This document shows positions 37,401 through 45,631 of a stretch of 64,000 bases of DNA, piece after piece; position 1 is the stretch's first letter, and each line of letters begins with the position of its first letter. Origin of the DNA: Anaerotignum faecicola (GTDB taxonomy: Bacteria; Bacillota; Clostridia; Lachnospirales; Anaerotignaceae); the NCBI GenBank assembly GCA_024460105.1, contig JANFXS010000001.1, positions 463,895 through 527,894 on the forward strand, read 5' to 3'. Made by a program: the position numbers and the translations under genes. Below the pieces are notes generated by a model that was not told where the DNA came from, did no database searches, and was given only the letters and a program-made list of their open reading frames with translations.

Positions 37401-37919
37401 TCCCCTTCCGAATATACTGTCATATAAAAGCGCCGTTTCCTTCGCTTTTTCGTATCCTTCGGTAAGTATTGCCCTTGCAACGGGCCCCGCAAGGCATGCG
37501 CTTCCGGCGATAAGGCCTTTGGCATACTTCCTCAAAAGCTCCAAATCAACCCTAGGCTTGTAATAAAAACCTTCAAGAAAACCGTATGACACAAGTTTTA
37601 TAAGGTTTTGATACCCCTCGTTTGTTTCAGCCAAAAGCACGAGGTGATAATATATCCCCCCACGTGAATTATCCTTTATAAAACGGCTTTCGGGAGCGAC
37701 ATAAACCTCACAGCCTATTATGGGTTTAACCCCCGCTTCCTTGGCCGCTTTGTAAAATTCAACCGCCCCGTACATCGCGCCGTGATCCGTTATGGCGATA
37801 CTGTCCATGCCTAGCTCCTTCACTCGGGCGACAAGTTCCTTTATCTTTGCCGAGCCGTCAAGAAGGCTGTATTCAGTATGTACATGAAGATGTGTAAAAT
37901 TTAATAATCCCGGTTCCAT
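34431..37919 (-). CDS. dnaE: DNA polymerase III alpha subunit
   Basis: A 1162-aa replicative polymerase. The N-terminal PHP domain opens FTHLHVHTEYSLLDGSAKI. The polymerase core shows GPGRGSAAGSVVSYCL and the catalytic pair PDIDVDFCYERR near residues 415-425, then FQLESPGMKSFMKEL. The C-terminal helix-hairpin-helix and OB-fold region contains GGLIADKTIKYTKNNKVMAF. Length and layout match the E. coli-like DnaE class; Clostridia also use PolC, so this may be the lagging-strand or repair enzyme. I start at 37919 (AAGGGGG upstream), not at the in-frame ATG 15 codons earlier. Confidence 0.97.
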   Translation of the reverse strand: MEPGLLNFTHLHVHTEYSLLDGSAKIKELVARVKELGMDSIAITDHGAMYGAVEFYKAAKEAGVKPIIGCEVYVAPESRFIKDNSRGGIYYHLVLLAETNEGYQNLIKLVSYGFLEGFYYKPRVDLELLRKYAKGLIAGSACLAGPVARAILTEGYEKAKETALLYDSIFGRGNFFLELQDHGIKEQKIVNEQLIRIHEETGIPMIATNDSHYIYKEDAAPHDILLCIQTGKTVNDENRMRYEGGQFYVKSPEEMYALFPYAKEALENTYKIAQRCNVEFTFHDLKLPKFDVPDGGDAAGYLRRLCRAGFEKRYPNADTELRERLEYELDTIENMGYVDYFLIVWDFIRYAKENGIIVGPGRGSAAGSVVSYCLDITTIDPVKYNLIFERFLNPERVSMPDIDVDFCYERRQEVIDYVIGKYGEDHVSQIITFGTLAARAAIKDVGRALAMPYADVDRVSKMIPFELNITIDKALEKNPELKSLYDGDEQARFLIDTSRRLEGLPRHASTHAAGVVICREPVMEYVPLNSNDGAVTTQYTMTILEELGILKMDFLGLRTLTVIQNAVNEIKRIHGIEIDIDHLPDDDQKVYELIRQGKTEGVFQLESPGMKSFMKELLPTRLEDLIAGISLYRPGPMEFIPKYVKGKNSGKNVQYTHPALESILEPTYGCIVYQEQVMQIVRDLAGYSLGRSDLVRRAMSKKKASVMAEERKNFVYGIEGEVPGCVKNGIPADVAEKIFDEMTDFAKYAFNKSHAACYAVVGYQTAWLKTYYPVEFMAALMTSVMDNSTKVSEYIVECKKMGIGLLPPDINEGFKEFSVSGGKIRFGLAAIKSVGRGAIDAIVNEREKNGAFKSLTDFLKRMDGRDINKRAVESFIKAGAFDGFGGARSQYMANYKSVLDGISNARKNNIEGQIDLFSFGMDGEVKEESSDDDFMPMEEYSQRDRLDMEKEVLGIYVSGHPLAEYEERLSRRVSVNTINFMAGENGEENPDRVKDGQKVTAGGLIADKTIKYTKNNKVMAFVQLEDMYGSVEVVVFPNVYNKYIGLLNIGNVILAEGSAQISEGEDGKLMADKIMDLNGEEKPKNDPWSKTLFLRAENGSQIESLAPLLKKYGGNIPVRIRNLETGQMLGTPKSSWVDGSDGLLRELKDIIGENNVVLKGRQ

Positions 37920-38051
37920 TTTCCGGCCCCCTTCTCTGAGTATATCACAAACGCCCGCCCTCATTTTCCTGCCCGTTTATAATCAAACGGAGCGTGTACA
38001 TAGGGCAAAATATATAAAACGGCGTTTAAAGTAAAAATTTGCATATAATTC

Positions 38052-38080
38052 TTGAAAAAATTTTTATCCGGATATATTAT
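38052..38080 (+). promoter_or_regulatory. Sigma-A promoter of the EamA transporter
   Basis: TTGAAA, a 17-nt spacer and TATTAT (38075-38080), 35 nt before the ATG. Confidence 0.55.
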
Positions 38081-38115
38081 ATACAGAAAATATTATTTGC
38101 AAAGGAAGGTATATT

Positions 38116-39018
38116 ATGAGCAACCGTACGGCAAAAGGCCACTTTTTCGCATTTCTCTGCGTACTTGTATGGGGCACTACTTTTATTTCAACTAAACTGC
38201 TGTTAAAAGAACTTACCCCGATTGAAATTCTTTTTATACGTTTTGCACTGGGATTTGCCGCGCTTTCGGTTATTTCTCCCAGAATTCCGAAACTAAAAGA
38301 CAGCGTTTCAAAATGGCTTTTCATATGCGCCGGAATATCCGGCATAACCCTCTATTTCCTTTTGGAAAATATAGCTTTGACATATACTCTTGCTTCAAAC
38401 GTAGGCACTATAGTTTCAGTCGTGCCATTTTTTACAGCCATTATATCATGCCTTGTACTAAAAAACGAGAAGCTTAACGTAAATTTTTTTATCGGATTTG
38501 TCGCCGCAATAACTGGAATAGCAATTTTAAGTTATAACGGCGTTTCTGAATTTAAGCTTAATCCTATAGGCGATCTGCTTGCCCTCGCCGCGGCGGCGGC
38601 ATGGGCAGTCTATACTGTTGCGCTTAACGCCATAAGTTCACGCGGGTACGGTTCAATCGAAACTACCCGTTTTGTGTTTATGATAGGGCTTATATTTATG
38701 ATACCGGCGCTTTTTATAATGGACTTCAGCCCGGATATTAAAATCATTTTGAATCTTGATATACTTCCAAAACTTCTGTACCTTGGCTTCGGCGCATCCG
38801 CGCTGTGCTTTGTGCTGTGGAGCAGGGCAGTCAATTTAATAGGCCCCTTAAAAGCAAGCATGTATATATACGCTTCACCTGTTATAACAGTTATAACAAG
38901 CGCGGCAATACTGGGTGAAAAAATAACGCCCCTTTCGGCGGCCGGAGTTGCGCTTGCGCTTATAGGCCTTATAATCGGAGAAAAAGGCAGAAAGCATGAA
39001 CAATGTAAAAATACATAA
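38116..39018 (+). CDS. EamA/DMT-family transporter
   Basis: A 300-aa membrane protein with about ten helices arranged as two EamA repeats. Repeat 1 runs roughly from residue 8 to 138 (AFLCVLVWGTTFISTKLLL) and repeat 2 from 150 to 292 (LLALAAAAAWAVYTVALNA, then GASALCFVLWSRAVNLIGPL). Members export amino acids, metabolites or drugs, and substrate cannot be read from sequence. RBS AAGGAAGG precedes the ATG. It is divergent from dnaE and convergent with the MATE gene. Confidence 0.9.
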   Translation: MSNRTAKGHFFAFLCVLVWGTTFISTKLLLKELTPIEILFIRFALGFAALSVISPRIPKLKDSVSKWLFICAGISGITLYFLLENIALTYTLASNVGTIVSVVPFFTAIISCLVLKNEKLNVNFFIGFVAAITGIAILSYNGVSEFKLNPIGDLLALAAAAAWAVYTVALNAISSRGYGSIETTRFVFMIGLIFMIPALFIMDFSPDIKIILNLDILPKLLYLGFGASALCFVLWSRAVNLIGPLKASMYIYASPVITVITSAAILGEKITPLSAAGVALALIGLIIGEKGRKHEQCKNT

Positions 39019-39332
39019 TTTCATATTATACGGCAACTCCGCATCGGTCCTGAACCGATAACGCCGATTCAAAAACATATGCTTAAAAGCAATTATCATT
39101 TGTTAAATAACTTTGCCCTCACGGCTTTTTATACAAAAACGGAAACTGCTGTATTTATCCGTGTTAACTCTATACATGATTTTGCTCCCGCTCACAGTTC
39201 AAAACGGCAGTATAAAAAATGTTTTTAACAAATAGGCCCCTATTTTGAGCCTGATGCGGAATTTTTCACTGTTTGCCGCTGTTTTCTTTTTACCGCTGTT
39301 TGACGCTCTGCAAAAACAAATTTGAAACCTAA
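39019..39332. other. Intergenic region between convergent transporters
   Basis: About 310 bp with no credible gene, repeat or RNA. Confidence 0.4.
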
Positions 39333-39359
39333 AATGCCGCCGGAACTGCCGGCGGCATT
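39333..39359 (-). terminator. Terminator of the MATE gene
   Basis: AATGCCGCCGG / CCGGCGGCATT 11-bp perfect stem with a 5-nt loop, followed on the minus strand by TTTAGGTTTC. It lies 24 nt beyond the stop. Confidence 0.6.
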
Positions 39360-39382
39360 AATGTCACAATATTCCTTTAATA

Positions 39383-40744
39383 TCAGTTTTTTCCAAGAAT
39401 TTCCTCTTTTTCCTCTATTTGATTAAATTTTTTAGACCATTTTCCCTTTTTATAAAACGCATACATAAAAATTGCCGTAAACACCCATGTAAACGGATAG
39501 CATACCTGAACCATTGCAAAGGAAAAATCTATTTTTGAAACTGCAAAAAGATAAATCTGGCGCAAAACTACAAATCCGCCTATCATTACCATCATAGGAA
39601 CAACGGCCTCTCCGAAACCGCGCATAGCGCCCGCATAAACAAGAGCAATCGTAAGCGTAAAATAAAGCGGCATCAGCATTTTTATACATATATTGCCGTA
39701 CTCTATAACCTCAGGGTCGGGAGAAAAAATAGAAAGGATCTGAGCCCCGAACATAAGCGCAAGCACGCATGTGGAAATATTAAATATAACCGCGATTACA
39801 GCCGATATTTTAACCCCTTCCCGTGCGCGCCGTATTTTTCCGGCCCCGGCGTTCTGCCCAACATACGTTACAAGCGCCAACGATATACTCTGCATGGGCA
39901 GAATATAAAAACTGTCTATTTTAAGGTATGCGCTGTATCCGGCTATCGCCGCCGCGCCGAACTGGTTAATATACGCCTGTACCATTACGTTTGAAAAAGC
40001 CGTTACAAGCTGCTGTAATCCCCCCGGGAAACCTATAGCCAGTATCATCCTCGAGATTTCCGGAGTATTTTTTATTTCTTTCAGGACAAGGCCGTCTGTT
40101 TTAATAAGCAGAATAACGCACAAAGCCGCCGAAAGCGCCTGGGATATGAACGTGGCCCATGCAACGCCTGAAATTCCCATGCCTAACACTACGACAAAAA
40201 CTATATCCAGCACAACGTTCAAAAGCGATGCGAAACACAAAAAATAAAGCGGCCTTTTAGAATCGCCGACAGCCCTCAATACAGCCGCCGTCATGTTATA
40301 AATCAGCACTCCGGCAATTCCGAAAAAGTATATCCTAAGGTAAACCACAGCGTCCGTAAAAACCTCCGGCGGCACATCTATAAGCTCCAAAATATACGGC
40401 GAGCCCAAAACGCCTATTATTGTAAAAAGTACGCTGAGTATAATGGTCAGAAAAAACGACGTGTGTATTGCACGGCGCAGCTTGATAACGTCGCCGGAAC
40501 CGTAAAACTGCGCTATTACCGCGCTTGCGCCTGTGGAAAGTCCCGTAAAAAAACCGACAAGCATCGTTATAATCGGCGACGAAGCTCCTACGGCCGCCAA
40601 AGCCTCTTTTCCGACATAACGGCCTACGACTATAACGTCTACCGTATTATAAAGCTGCTGAAAAATGTTGCCTAACAGAAGCGGAAACGTAAAAAGCAGT
40701 ATCTGCTTCAATATATTCCCTTCCGTCATTGAAGTTGTTTTCAC
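39383..40744 (-). CDS. MATE-family multidrug efflux transporter
   Basis: A 453-aa, 12-helix antiporter of the NorM/DinF type. The N-terminal segment ILLFTFPLLLGNIFQQLYNTVDVIVVG and the mid-protein motif FPGGLQQLVTAFSNVMVQA are characteristic, as is the two-fold repeat. MATE proteins export cationic drugs or metabolites using Na+ or H+ gradients. It lies downstream of the 2-hydroxyacid dehydrogenase operon but is separated from it by a terminator-like hairpin, so it is probably independent. Confidence 0.93.
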   Translation of the reverse strand: MKTTSMTEGNILKQILLFTFPLLLGNIFQQLYNTVDVIVVGRYVGKEALAAVGASSPIITMLVGFFTGLSTGASAVIAQFYGSGDVIKLRRAIHTSFFLTIILSVLFTIIGVLGSPYILELIDVPPEVFTDAVVYLRIYFFGIAGVLIYNMTAAVLRAVGDSKRPLYFLCFASLLNVVLDIVFVVVLGMGISGVAWATFISQALSAALCVILLIKTDGLVLKEIKNTPEISRMILAIGFPGGLQQLVTAFSNVMVQAYINQFGAAAIAGYSAYLKIDSFYILPMQSISLALVTYVGQNAGAGKIRRAREGVKISAVIAVIFNISTCVLALMFGAQILSIFSPDPEVIEYGNICIKMLMPLYFTLTIALVYAGAMRGFGEAVVPMMVMIGGFVVLRQIYLFAVSKIDFSFAMVQVCYPFTWVFTAIFMYAFYKKGKWSKKFNQIEEKEEILGKN

Positions 40745-40880
40745 TGCAAAGCCCCCATATCCCTACAAGACTAGACTTATTAACCCCGCTTAAATAGTTT
40801 GAAAAAAGTTTTTAATTATTCTGTATTTTTGCAGACAATTTTAAAACTGACGCGTATCTAATTATACAACCCCAAATAAA

Positions 40881-40909
40881 GTGCGTTTAATACTCATCGT
40901 TAAACGCAC
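40881..40909 (-). terminator. Terminator of the TRAP/dehydrogenase operon
   Basis: GTGCGTTTAA / TTAAACGCAC perfect 10-bp stem with a 9-nt loop. On the minus strand it is followed by TTTATTTGG. It lies about 120 nt after the dehydrogenase stop. Confidence 0.6.
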
Positions 40910-41029
40910 CCCTTCCTTAGATTATGCCGCCGGGACAACCCCTCCCGCGCGGCATTGTTATTTATGCAAGGCCAAGGCGCTTAACCTATTTTCGCCGAAA
41001 TTATATGCAAACCGCAAAACGGCTTATTT

Positions 41030-42004
41030 TCACTTCTTAACGAGATACTGCCCGTTTATTAAATCCTTCGGCGAATTAAAAGGCTGCCCGTTGTGGAATT
41101 TAACAATATTGCCGTAGCAGTATTTAACCATATTAATATCATTGTCGGCGGTGTTGCCGCCTGCATGGGCCGTTGCCGAAACGTTTGCCATATGAAGAAG
41201 CGGGTGATCCGCGCCCACCGGCTCTTTATTGAAGTTATCTACCCCGGCCCCCAGTATCCTACCGGATTCAAGGGCGTTTATAAGCGCGCTTTCCTCAACA
41301 ATAGGCCCTCTTGCCGTATTTATAATTATAGCGGTTTTTTTCATCTTTTCAAACTCATTTTTTCCAATCATGCCTATTGTATCTTCTTTTTGCGGAACAT
41401 GGACAGTTATAATGTCGCTCGTTCTCAAAATATCTTCAAATGTCACAAATTTACATCCGTATTTTTCCTCGAGCCAAGGTTTTCTTTCAATATCATAATA
41501 CTGCACGTCGGCCCCGAATCCCCCGGTCAAAATTTCGGCAACTTTGCTCCCTATGTTGCCGAGGCCGATTATGCCTACCGTTTTCCCGTTTATCATATAA
41601 GAACGCCCGAAAAATTCGCTTTTTGGCCATATCCCTTTTGTCAGATTCCTGTTTATTGCAATAAGGTTCCTGTAAACGCTCAGCATATGCATAACGGCAA
41701 GCTCGGCAACAGGGCGGGAATTAACTCCCGGGCAGTTCGCCACGGTTATTCCGAGACTTCCCGCAAGCTTTATATCGCAGTCGTCAAATCCGGCTCCCCA
41801 CTTTTGAAGCAGTTTAAGATTTTTAGCCGCCGTAAATATTTCGGAATCAACGGCAAGGCGGTTTATGATATATTCAACGTCTTTAAGTTTATTATATTCT
41901 TCTTTTCCGTTTATAAATTCTATTTCAAAACCTTCCGGCACATTCTCGATGAGGGCTTTTTTAGCCCCGTCAAAATAAACGCCCGTAAGTCCAATCTTAG
42001 GCAT
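41030..42004 (-). CDS. D-isomer-specific 2-hydroxyacid dehydrogenase
   Basis: A 324-aa NAD(P)-dependent oxidoreductase that interconverts a 2-oxo acid and a 2-hydroxy acid. The Rossmann fingerprint is GIIGLGNIGSKVAEI (about residues 145-160). The catalytic Arg is in INTARGPIVEE (about 230) and the catalytic His in ATAHAGG (about 280). Residues 60-110 hold the substrate-side KWGAGFDDCDI and VNSRPVAELAVMH. It is the last gene of an operon with TAXI and TRAP genes, all downstream of a T-box leader with a Phe-type specifier. From that context I infer an aromatic 2-oxo/2-hydroxy acid such as phenylpyruvate/phenyllactate; this is not shown by the sequence itself. Confidence 0.9.
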   Translation of the reverse strand: MPKIGLTGVYFDGAKKALIENVPEGFEIEFINGKEEYNKLKDVEYIINRLAVDSEIFTAAKNLKLLQKWGAGFDDCDIKLAGSLGITVANCPGVNSRPVAELAVMHMLSVYRNLIAINRNLTKGIWPKSEFFGRSYMINGKTVGIIGLGNIGSKVAEILTGGFGADVQYYDIERKPWLEEKYGCKFVTFEDILRTSDIITVHVPQKEDTIGMIGKNEFEKMKKTAIIINTARGPIVEESALINALESGRILGAGVDNFNKEPVGADHPLLHMANVSATAHAGGNTADNDINMVKYCYGNIVKFHNGQPFNSPKDLINGQYLVKK

Positions 42005-42070
42005 ATCTTTTCCTCCTTAACGCTTCAAAAGCGTACTGCCTGAAAACAGTACGCTGAAATTTAGTTTTTA

Positions 42071-43075
42071 TTATTCCAATACGCCGATTTCCTTATAATA
42101 TCTTTCGGCGCCCGGATGAATAGGCAGTCCCGCAAGGTCTGTAACCGCTTCTTCAACAGAGCATTTTGAAAGCACGCTTGACGTTTCAGCTAGAGTATCG
42201 ACATTTTCCCAGAATGTTTTTGTAAGCTGGTATGCCGTTTCTTCATCAAGATCGCTTGTTGTACAGATTGTCATTTTTATCGCGGACGTAAGTATGTCCC
42301 CGTCCTGACCGTCGTATGTTCCGGCGGGGATTGTGTATTCCGCATACCATGGATATTCGCCTTTCAGTTTTTCAATCAGCGACGCGTCCATAGGCACAAG
42401 CCTGCCGCCCGCTGTTGAAAGTATTTCCGTTACGGCCGCCGTAGGCGTCCCCGCCATTATCCATGCCCCGTCAATCTGTTTGTTCCTCATAAGGTCTGTA
42501 GCTTCCGTGAAGCCCACATACTGAGCTTTAATATCGTCCGGGTAATTCATGCCGAGAGCGGTTAAATGTATTCTTGTTTCAACTTCACTTGTTCCGCCTG
42601 CCGAACCCGGCGCAAAATTTGACCCTTTAAGATCCTCAAGGCTTTCAATCCCGCTTTCTTCGGTTACAACAACCTGATTAGGGTTATAGTAAAGCCCCGC
42701 AAGCACTCTGAGCTTATCGTTCGGCCTGCCTTCAAACGTCCCTGTGCCGTTATATGATTCATACATAATGCTTGTAACAGCAACGCCCATTTGAGCCTCT
42801 CCGTCCGCAATCATATTAAGGTTGTCTACGCCTCCGTTTGAAGCTTGGGCGCTGACCCTCACGCCTTCAACATTATTGTTCCAAAGGTTCGCTATGGCGC
42901 TTCCCATCGGATAAACCGCTCCCGTTGTGGCTGCCGTCGGGAAATTAATTGAAACGACGCCGTCATTCGCCGTCTGTCCGTCCGCCGCCCCGGAATCTCC
43001 GCCGGAACATCCCGAAAGCATAGAAACGCCTATAACGCCGACGGCAAGTAAATTTAACGCCCTTTTCATCTTCAT
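42071..43075 (-). CDS. TAXI-family TRAP transporter solute-binding lipoprotein
   Basis: A 334-aa extracytoplasmic binding protein. The signal peptide ends in the lipobox MLSGC with Cys23 as the likely lipidation site, followed by a Gly/Ser/Ala-rich linker. The mature protein begins VSINFPTAATTGAVYPMGSA, the typical start of TAXI proteins, and contains LKGSNFAPGSAGGTSEVETR. TAXI binders feed fused DctQM permeases; few ligands are known (glutamate and 2-oxoglutarate among proposals). It sits between the permease and a 2-hydroxyacid dehydrogenase, in an operon with T-box control. Confidence 0.92.
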   Translation of the reverse strand: MKMKRALNLLAVGVIGVSMLSGCSGGDSGAADGQTANDGVVSINFPTAATTGAVYPMGSAIANLWNNNVEGVRVSAQASNGGVDNLNMIADGEAQMGVAVTSIMYESYNGTGTFEGRPNDKLRVLAGLYYNPNQVVVTEESGIESLEDLKGSNFAPGSAGGTSEVETRIHLTALGMNYPDDIKAQYVGFTEATDLMRNKQIDGAWIMAGTPTAAVTEILSTAGGRLVPMDASLIEKLKGEYPWYAEYTIPAGTYDGQDGDILTSAIKMTICTTSDLDEETAYQLTKTFWENVDTLAETSSVLSKCSVEEAVTDLAGLPIHPGAERYYKEIGVLE

Positions 43076-43110
43076 TAAAATCTCTCCCTTTTATATTTTA
43101 TATTTTTTGT

Positions 43111-45081
43111 TTAAGAAACCGTTTGAGTGCGCCGTGCAATTTTAATTCTCTGGAATATAATTACAACAGCGAAAAGCCCCACGGCAATCAAGTCCGTAAA
43201 ACCGTTGGGATCTATAGCCAGCACGGCCGCTACGAGAAGCATTGCCCTTTCGATAAACGAGCATTTATCAAAAAGCATTCCCTGAAGGGCCGCCGATAGA
43301 GCTATAACTCCAAGGCTTGCGGTTATAACCGCCTGTGCAATCTCAAGCGTGCCCGCCTCTGAAGTGCCGATCAAAAGCAACGGATTGTCAAGAAAGAAAA
43401 ACGGCAGTATAAATCCTGTAAGTCCCAACTTTACTGCAATAAGCGAAGTTTTAGTCTGGTTTGAATTGGCAATCCCGCTTGCAACATAGCTGCTCATTGC
43501 AACCGGAGGCGTTATATTTGAAAGGCATGCATATATCAGGCAGAACATATGCGCCGCCATGGGCATTGCCCCAACGTCGACAAGGACCGGAACGGCCACC
43601 GTCGCAACAATAACATACGCCGCAACCCCCGGAACGCCCATGCCGAGAATTATGCTCATTACCATAACCATAACGCCGCCCAATACAAGCTGGTTTTCCC
43701 CTACTATCCTTAAAACAATATATCCGAAATTAAGCCCAAGCCCGGTAAGCGAAACCGTACCTATAATTATACCTATAATTACACAGCTTACGCCGACGCT
43801 TACGGCGCCTCTTGCGCCCTCAACAGTTGCGGCGATAATCGTTGAAGGATACATCCTCGTGTCTTTCCTCAGCCATGACGCCGCCACTGTTGCAAATGTC
43901 GCAAACACCGCTGCGAAAAGCGGCGTATATCCCATAAACATCATAACCATAAGCACAATAAGCGGTATAAGCAAATGGCCGCGTTCCTTAAGAACCTTAA
44001 CGGCGTTTGGTATATTTTCCTTTGAAAGCCCTTTAAGCCCGAGCTTTTTAGCTTCAAAATGCACCGCAAACAAAAGCGTAAGGTAGTACAGGAACGCCGG
44101 TATACATGCCGCAAGCATAACTTTTGTATAGCTTACGCCCAAAAATTCCGCCATAACAAAACCTACGGCGCCCATTATAGGCGGGGCAAACTGCCCTCCG
44201 GTTGAGGCTACCGCCTCGACAGCCGCCGCAAATTCCGGTTTATAGCCGGTCTGTTTCATAAGCGGTATTGTAATCGTTCCCGTTGTGGCAACATTCGCTA
44301 TTGCGCTTCCGTTTATCATTCCCAAAAGCGCGCTTGCAAGCACGGCTACTTTTGCGGGCCCGCCCGGCGAACGCCCTACGAGGGTTAATGCTATATCGTT
44401 GATAAACTGGCTGAAGCCGCTGTATTTGAGATATGCGCCGAAAACTACAAAAAGGAATATGTATGTTGCGCTTACGCCTATGCCGACTCCGAAAATACCT
44501 TGGCTGCCCCAAAACATGTGGCTTAAAACCCTTTTAAGGCTGAAGCCCACATGCCCGAGTTCCCCCGGTATTAAAGGCCCCAGGAAGTTATACGCCAAAA
44601 ATACAAGCGCAAGTACGGCAAGGCTTCCGCACGCCCTTCTTGCCGCCTCGAAAGTAAGCGCAATCCCTATCGCGCTTACTGCAAGATCCATTTGAGTCAA
44701 ATATCCGCCCCTAAGCGTTATTTTAGGGTAATTTATAATCATGTACCCAAATACAAAAATCGTTAAACCAATCAGTATTATATCCCAAACCGGAGGAAAA
44801 GCCCGTTCCTTTTTTTCTTTCTTAAACGTAGGATAAATAAAAAAAGTGAATAAAAACAGGAACAGTATGTGCCACGCCCTTAAATCCATTGCGCTCAACC
44901 CGCCGATCGTGTTCGCATATAACTGGAACAAAGACCATATAAGAAAAAGTACGGTAAGGACTTTTGCACAAATCCCCGTATAAGTTCTGACCCTGTTTTC
45001 CGCTTCTTTTTCCTCAAGCAACCTTTGGGCTTTCGCTTCAATATCTTCCTCCTGATTATTAACTGCTTTGTTGCTGTCCAT
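43111..45081 (-). CDS. TRAP transporter fused permease (DctQM type)
   Basis: A 656-aa membrane protein fusing the small (4-helix, DctQ) and large (12-helix, DctM) subunits of a tripartite ion-driven transporter. The N-terminal about 80 residues are cytosolic, with a charged coil (EEDIEAKAQRLLEEKEAENR). DctM-like motifs include FGAYLKYSGFSQFINDIALT, GMINGSAIANVATTG and GMGVPGVAAYVIVATVAVP. Import is driven by Na+ or H+. It works with the TAXI lipoprotein encoded 35 bp downstream. An RBS (AGGGGAA) precedes the ATG. It is the first gene after the T-box leader. Confidence 0.94.
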   Translation of the reverse strand: MDSNKAVNNQEEDIEAKAQRLLEEKEAENRVRTYTGICAKVLTVLFLIWSLFQLYANTIGGLSAMDLRAWHILFLFLFTFFIYPTFKKEKKERAFPPVWDIILIGLTIFVFGYMIINYPKITLRGGYLTQMDLAVSAIGIALTFEAARRACGSLAVLALVFLAYNFLGPLIPGELGHVGFSLKRVLSHMFWGSQGIFGVGIGVSATYIFLFVVFGAYLKYSGFSQFINDIALTLVGRSPGGPAKVAVLASALLGMINGSAIANVATTGTITIPLMKQTGYKPEFAAAVEAVASTGGQFAPPIMGAVGFVMAEFLGVSYTKVMLAACIPAFLYYLTLLFAVHFEAKKLGLKGLSKENIPNAVKVLKERGHLLIPLIVLMVMMFMGYTPLFAAVFATFATVAASWLRKDTRMYPSTIIAATVEGARGAVSVGVSCVIIGIIIGTVSLTGLGLNFGYIVLRIVGENQLVLGGVMVMVMSIILGMGVPGVAAYVIVATVAVPVLVDVGAMPMAAHMFCLIYACLSNITPPVAMSSYVASGIANSNQTKTSLIAVKLGLTGFILPFFFLDNPLLLIGTSEAGTLEIAQAVITASLGVIALSAALQGMLFDKCSFIERAMLLVAAVLAIDPNGFTDLIAVGLFAVVIIFQRIKIARRTQTVS

Positions 45082-45175
45082 TTTCCATTTCCCCTGCCTT
45101 CCGAATTAAAAAATAATAAGTTTTGCTGCAAAGGTATTTTTGTGGCGCATGCTCCTTCATGGCCGCCAATATGCT

Positions 45176-45409
45176 AAAAACGGCTTTTCACCCTAAAGGA
45201 CGAAAAGCCGTTGTACCACCTTAATTCACGCTGTGTAAAGCGCCTCTAAGCATATAACGCGTGCCTGCGCTGCAGTTTCCCACAGAAGCTCCGAAACCGA
45301 AATTCACAATTTTATGTACTGCGCGCCTTTCACCAAGCCGCCGCGCTCTCTTTGGCTGTAACCATAAAACGCTACTTTAATTCCTTCACAGCTAAATATA
45401 TTTTATTGT
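45176..45409 (-). ncRNA. T-box leader (tRNA-sensing riboswitch), predicted Phe specificity
   Basis: A complete T-box leader ahead of the TRAP operon. Stem I starts GUGAAGGAAUU (from about 45391) and carries AGUA (45373-45378 region), AGAGAG, the GGUGAAAGG apical part, and GAA (45303-45305). The triplet directly after GAA is UUU (45300-45302), and the one a base later is UUC, so both registers read Phe. The antiterminator T-box AAUUAAGGUGGUACAACG is at 45209-45226. The terminator CGGCUUUUC...GAAAAGCCGUUUUU spans 45176-45210. Uncharged tRNA-Phe should stabilise the antiterminator and switch the operon on. Confidence 0.9.
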
Positions 45410-45415
45410 TTCACT

Positions 45416-45444
45416 AATTTATCACTAATACGCCGCAAAGTCAA
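45416..45444 (-). promoter_or_regulatory. Sigma-A promoter of the T-box/TRAP operon
   Basis: TTGACT (minus strand, 45439-45444), a 17-nt spacer and TAAATT (45416-45421). It places transcription start near 45409, just ahead of stem I. Confidence 0.65.
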
Positions 45445-45631
45445 TACAGTTAAAATTAAATATTTTCCTTAAAAACGGTTAAAATAATAAAGTATGACCT
45501 ACGCTTACACAATGCAAAGCTTTAAAGTGCTAAAATATTCATTTTTCAAGGGACTAAGCATGTTTTTTTACAGCAATTTTTACTACTGACAGCTTTTTAA
45601 CATTCTTTTTTTCTGCATATTTGCCAAAATC

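Noticed and set aside
41093-42043. A 316-codon plus-strand frame opposite the 2-hydroxyacid dehydrogenase
   Set aside because: It is the antisense shadow of a clear enzyme gene and encodes no recognisable domain.
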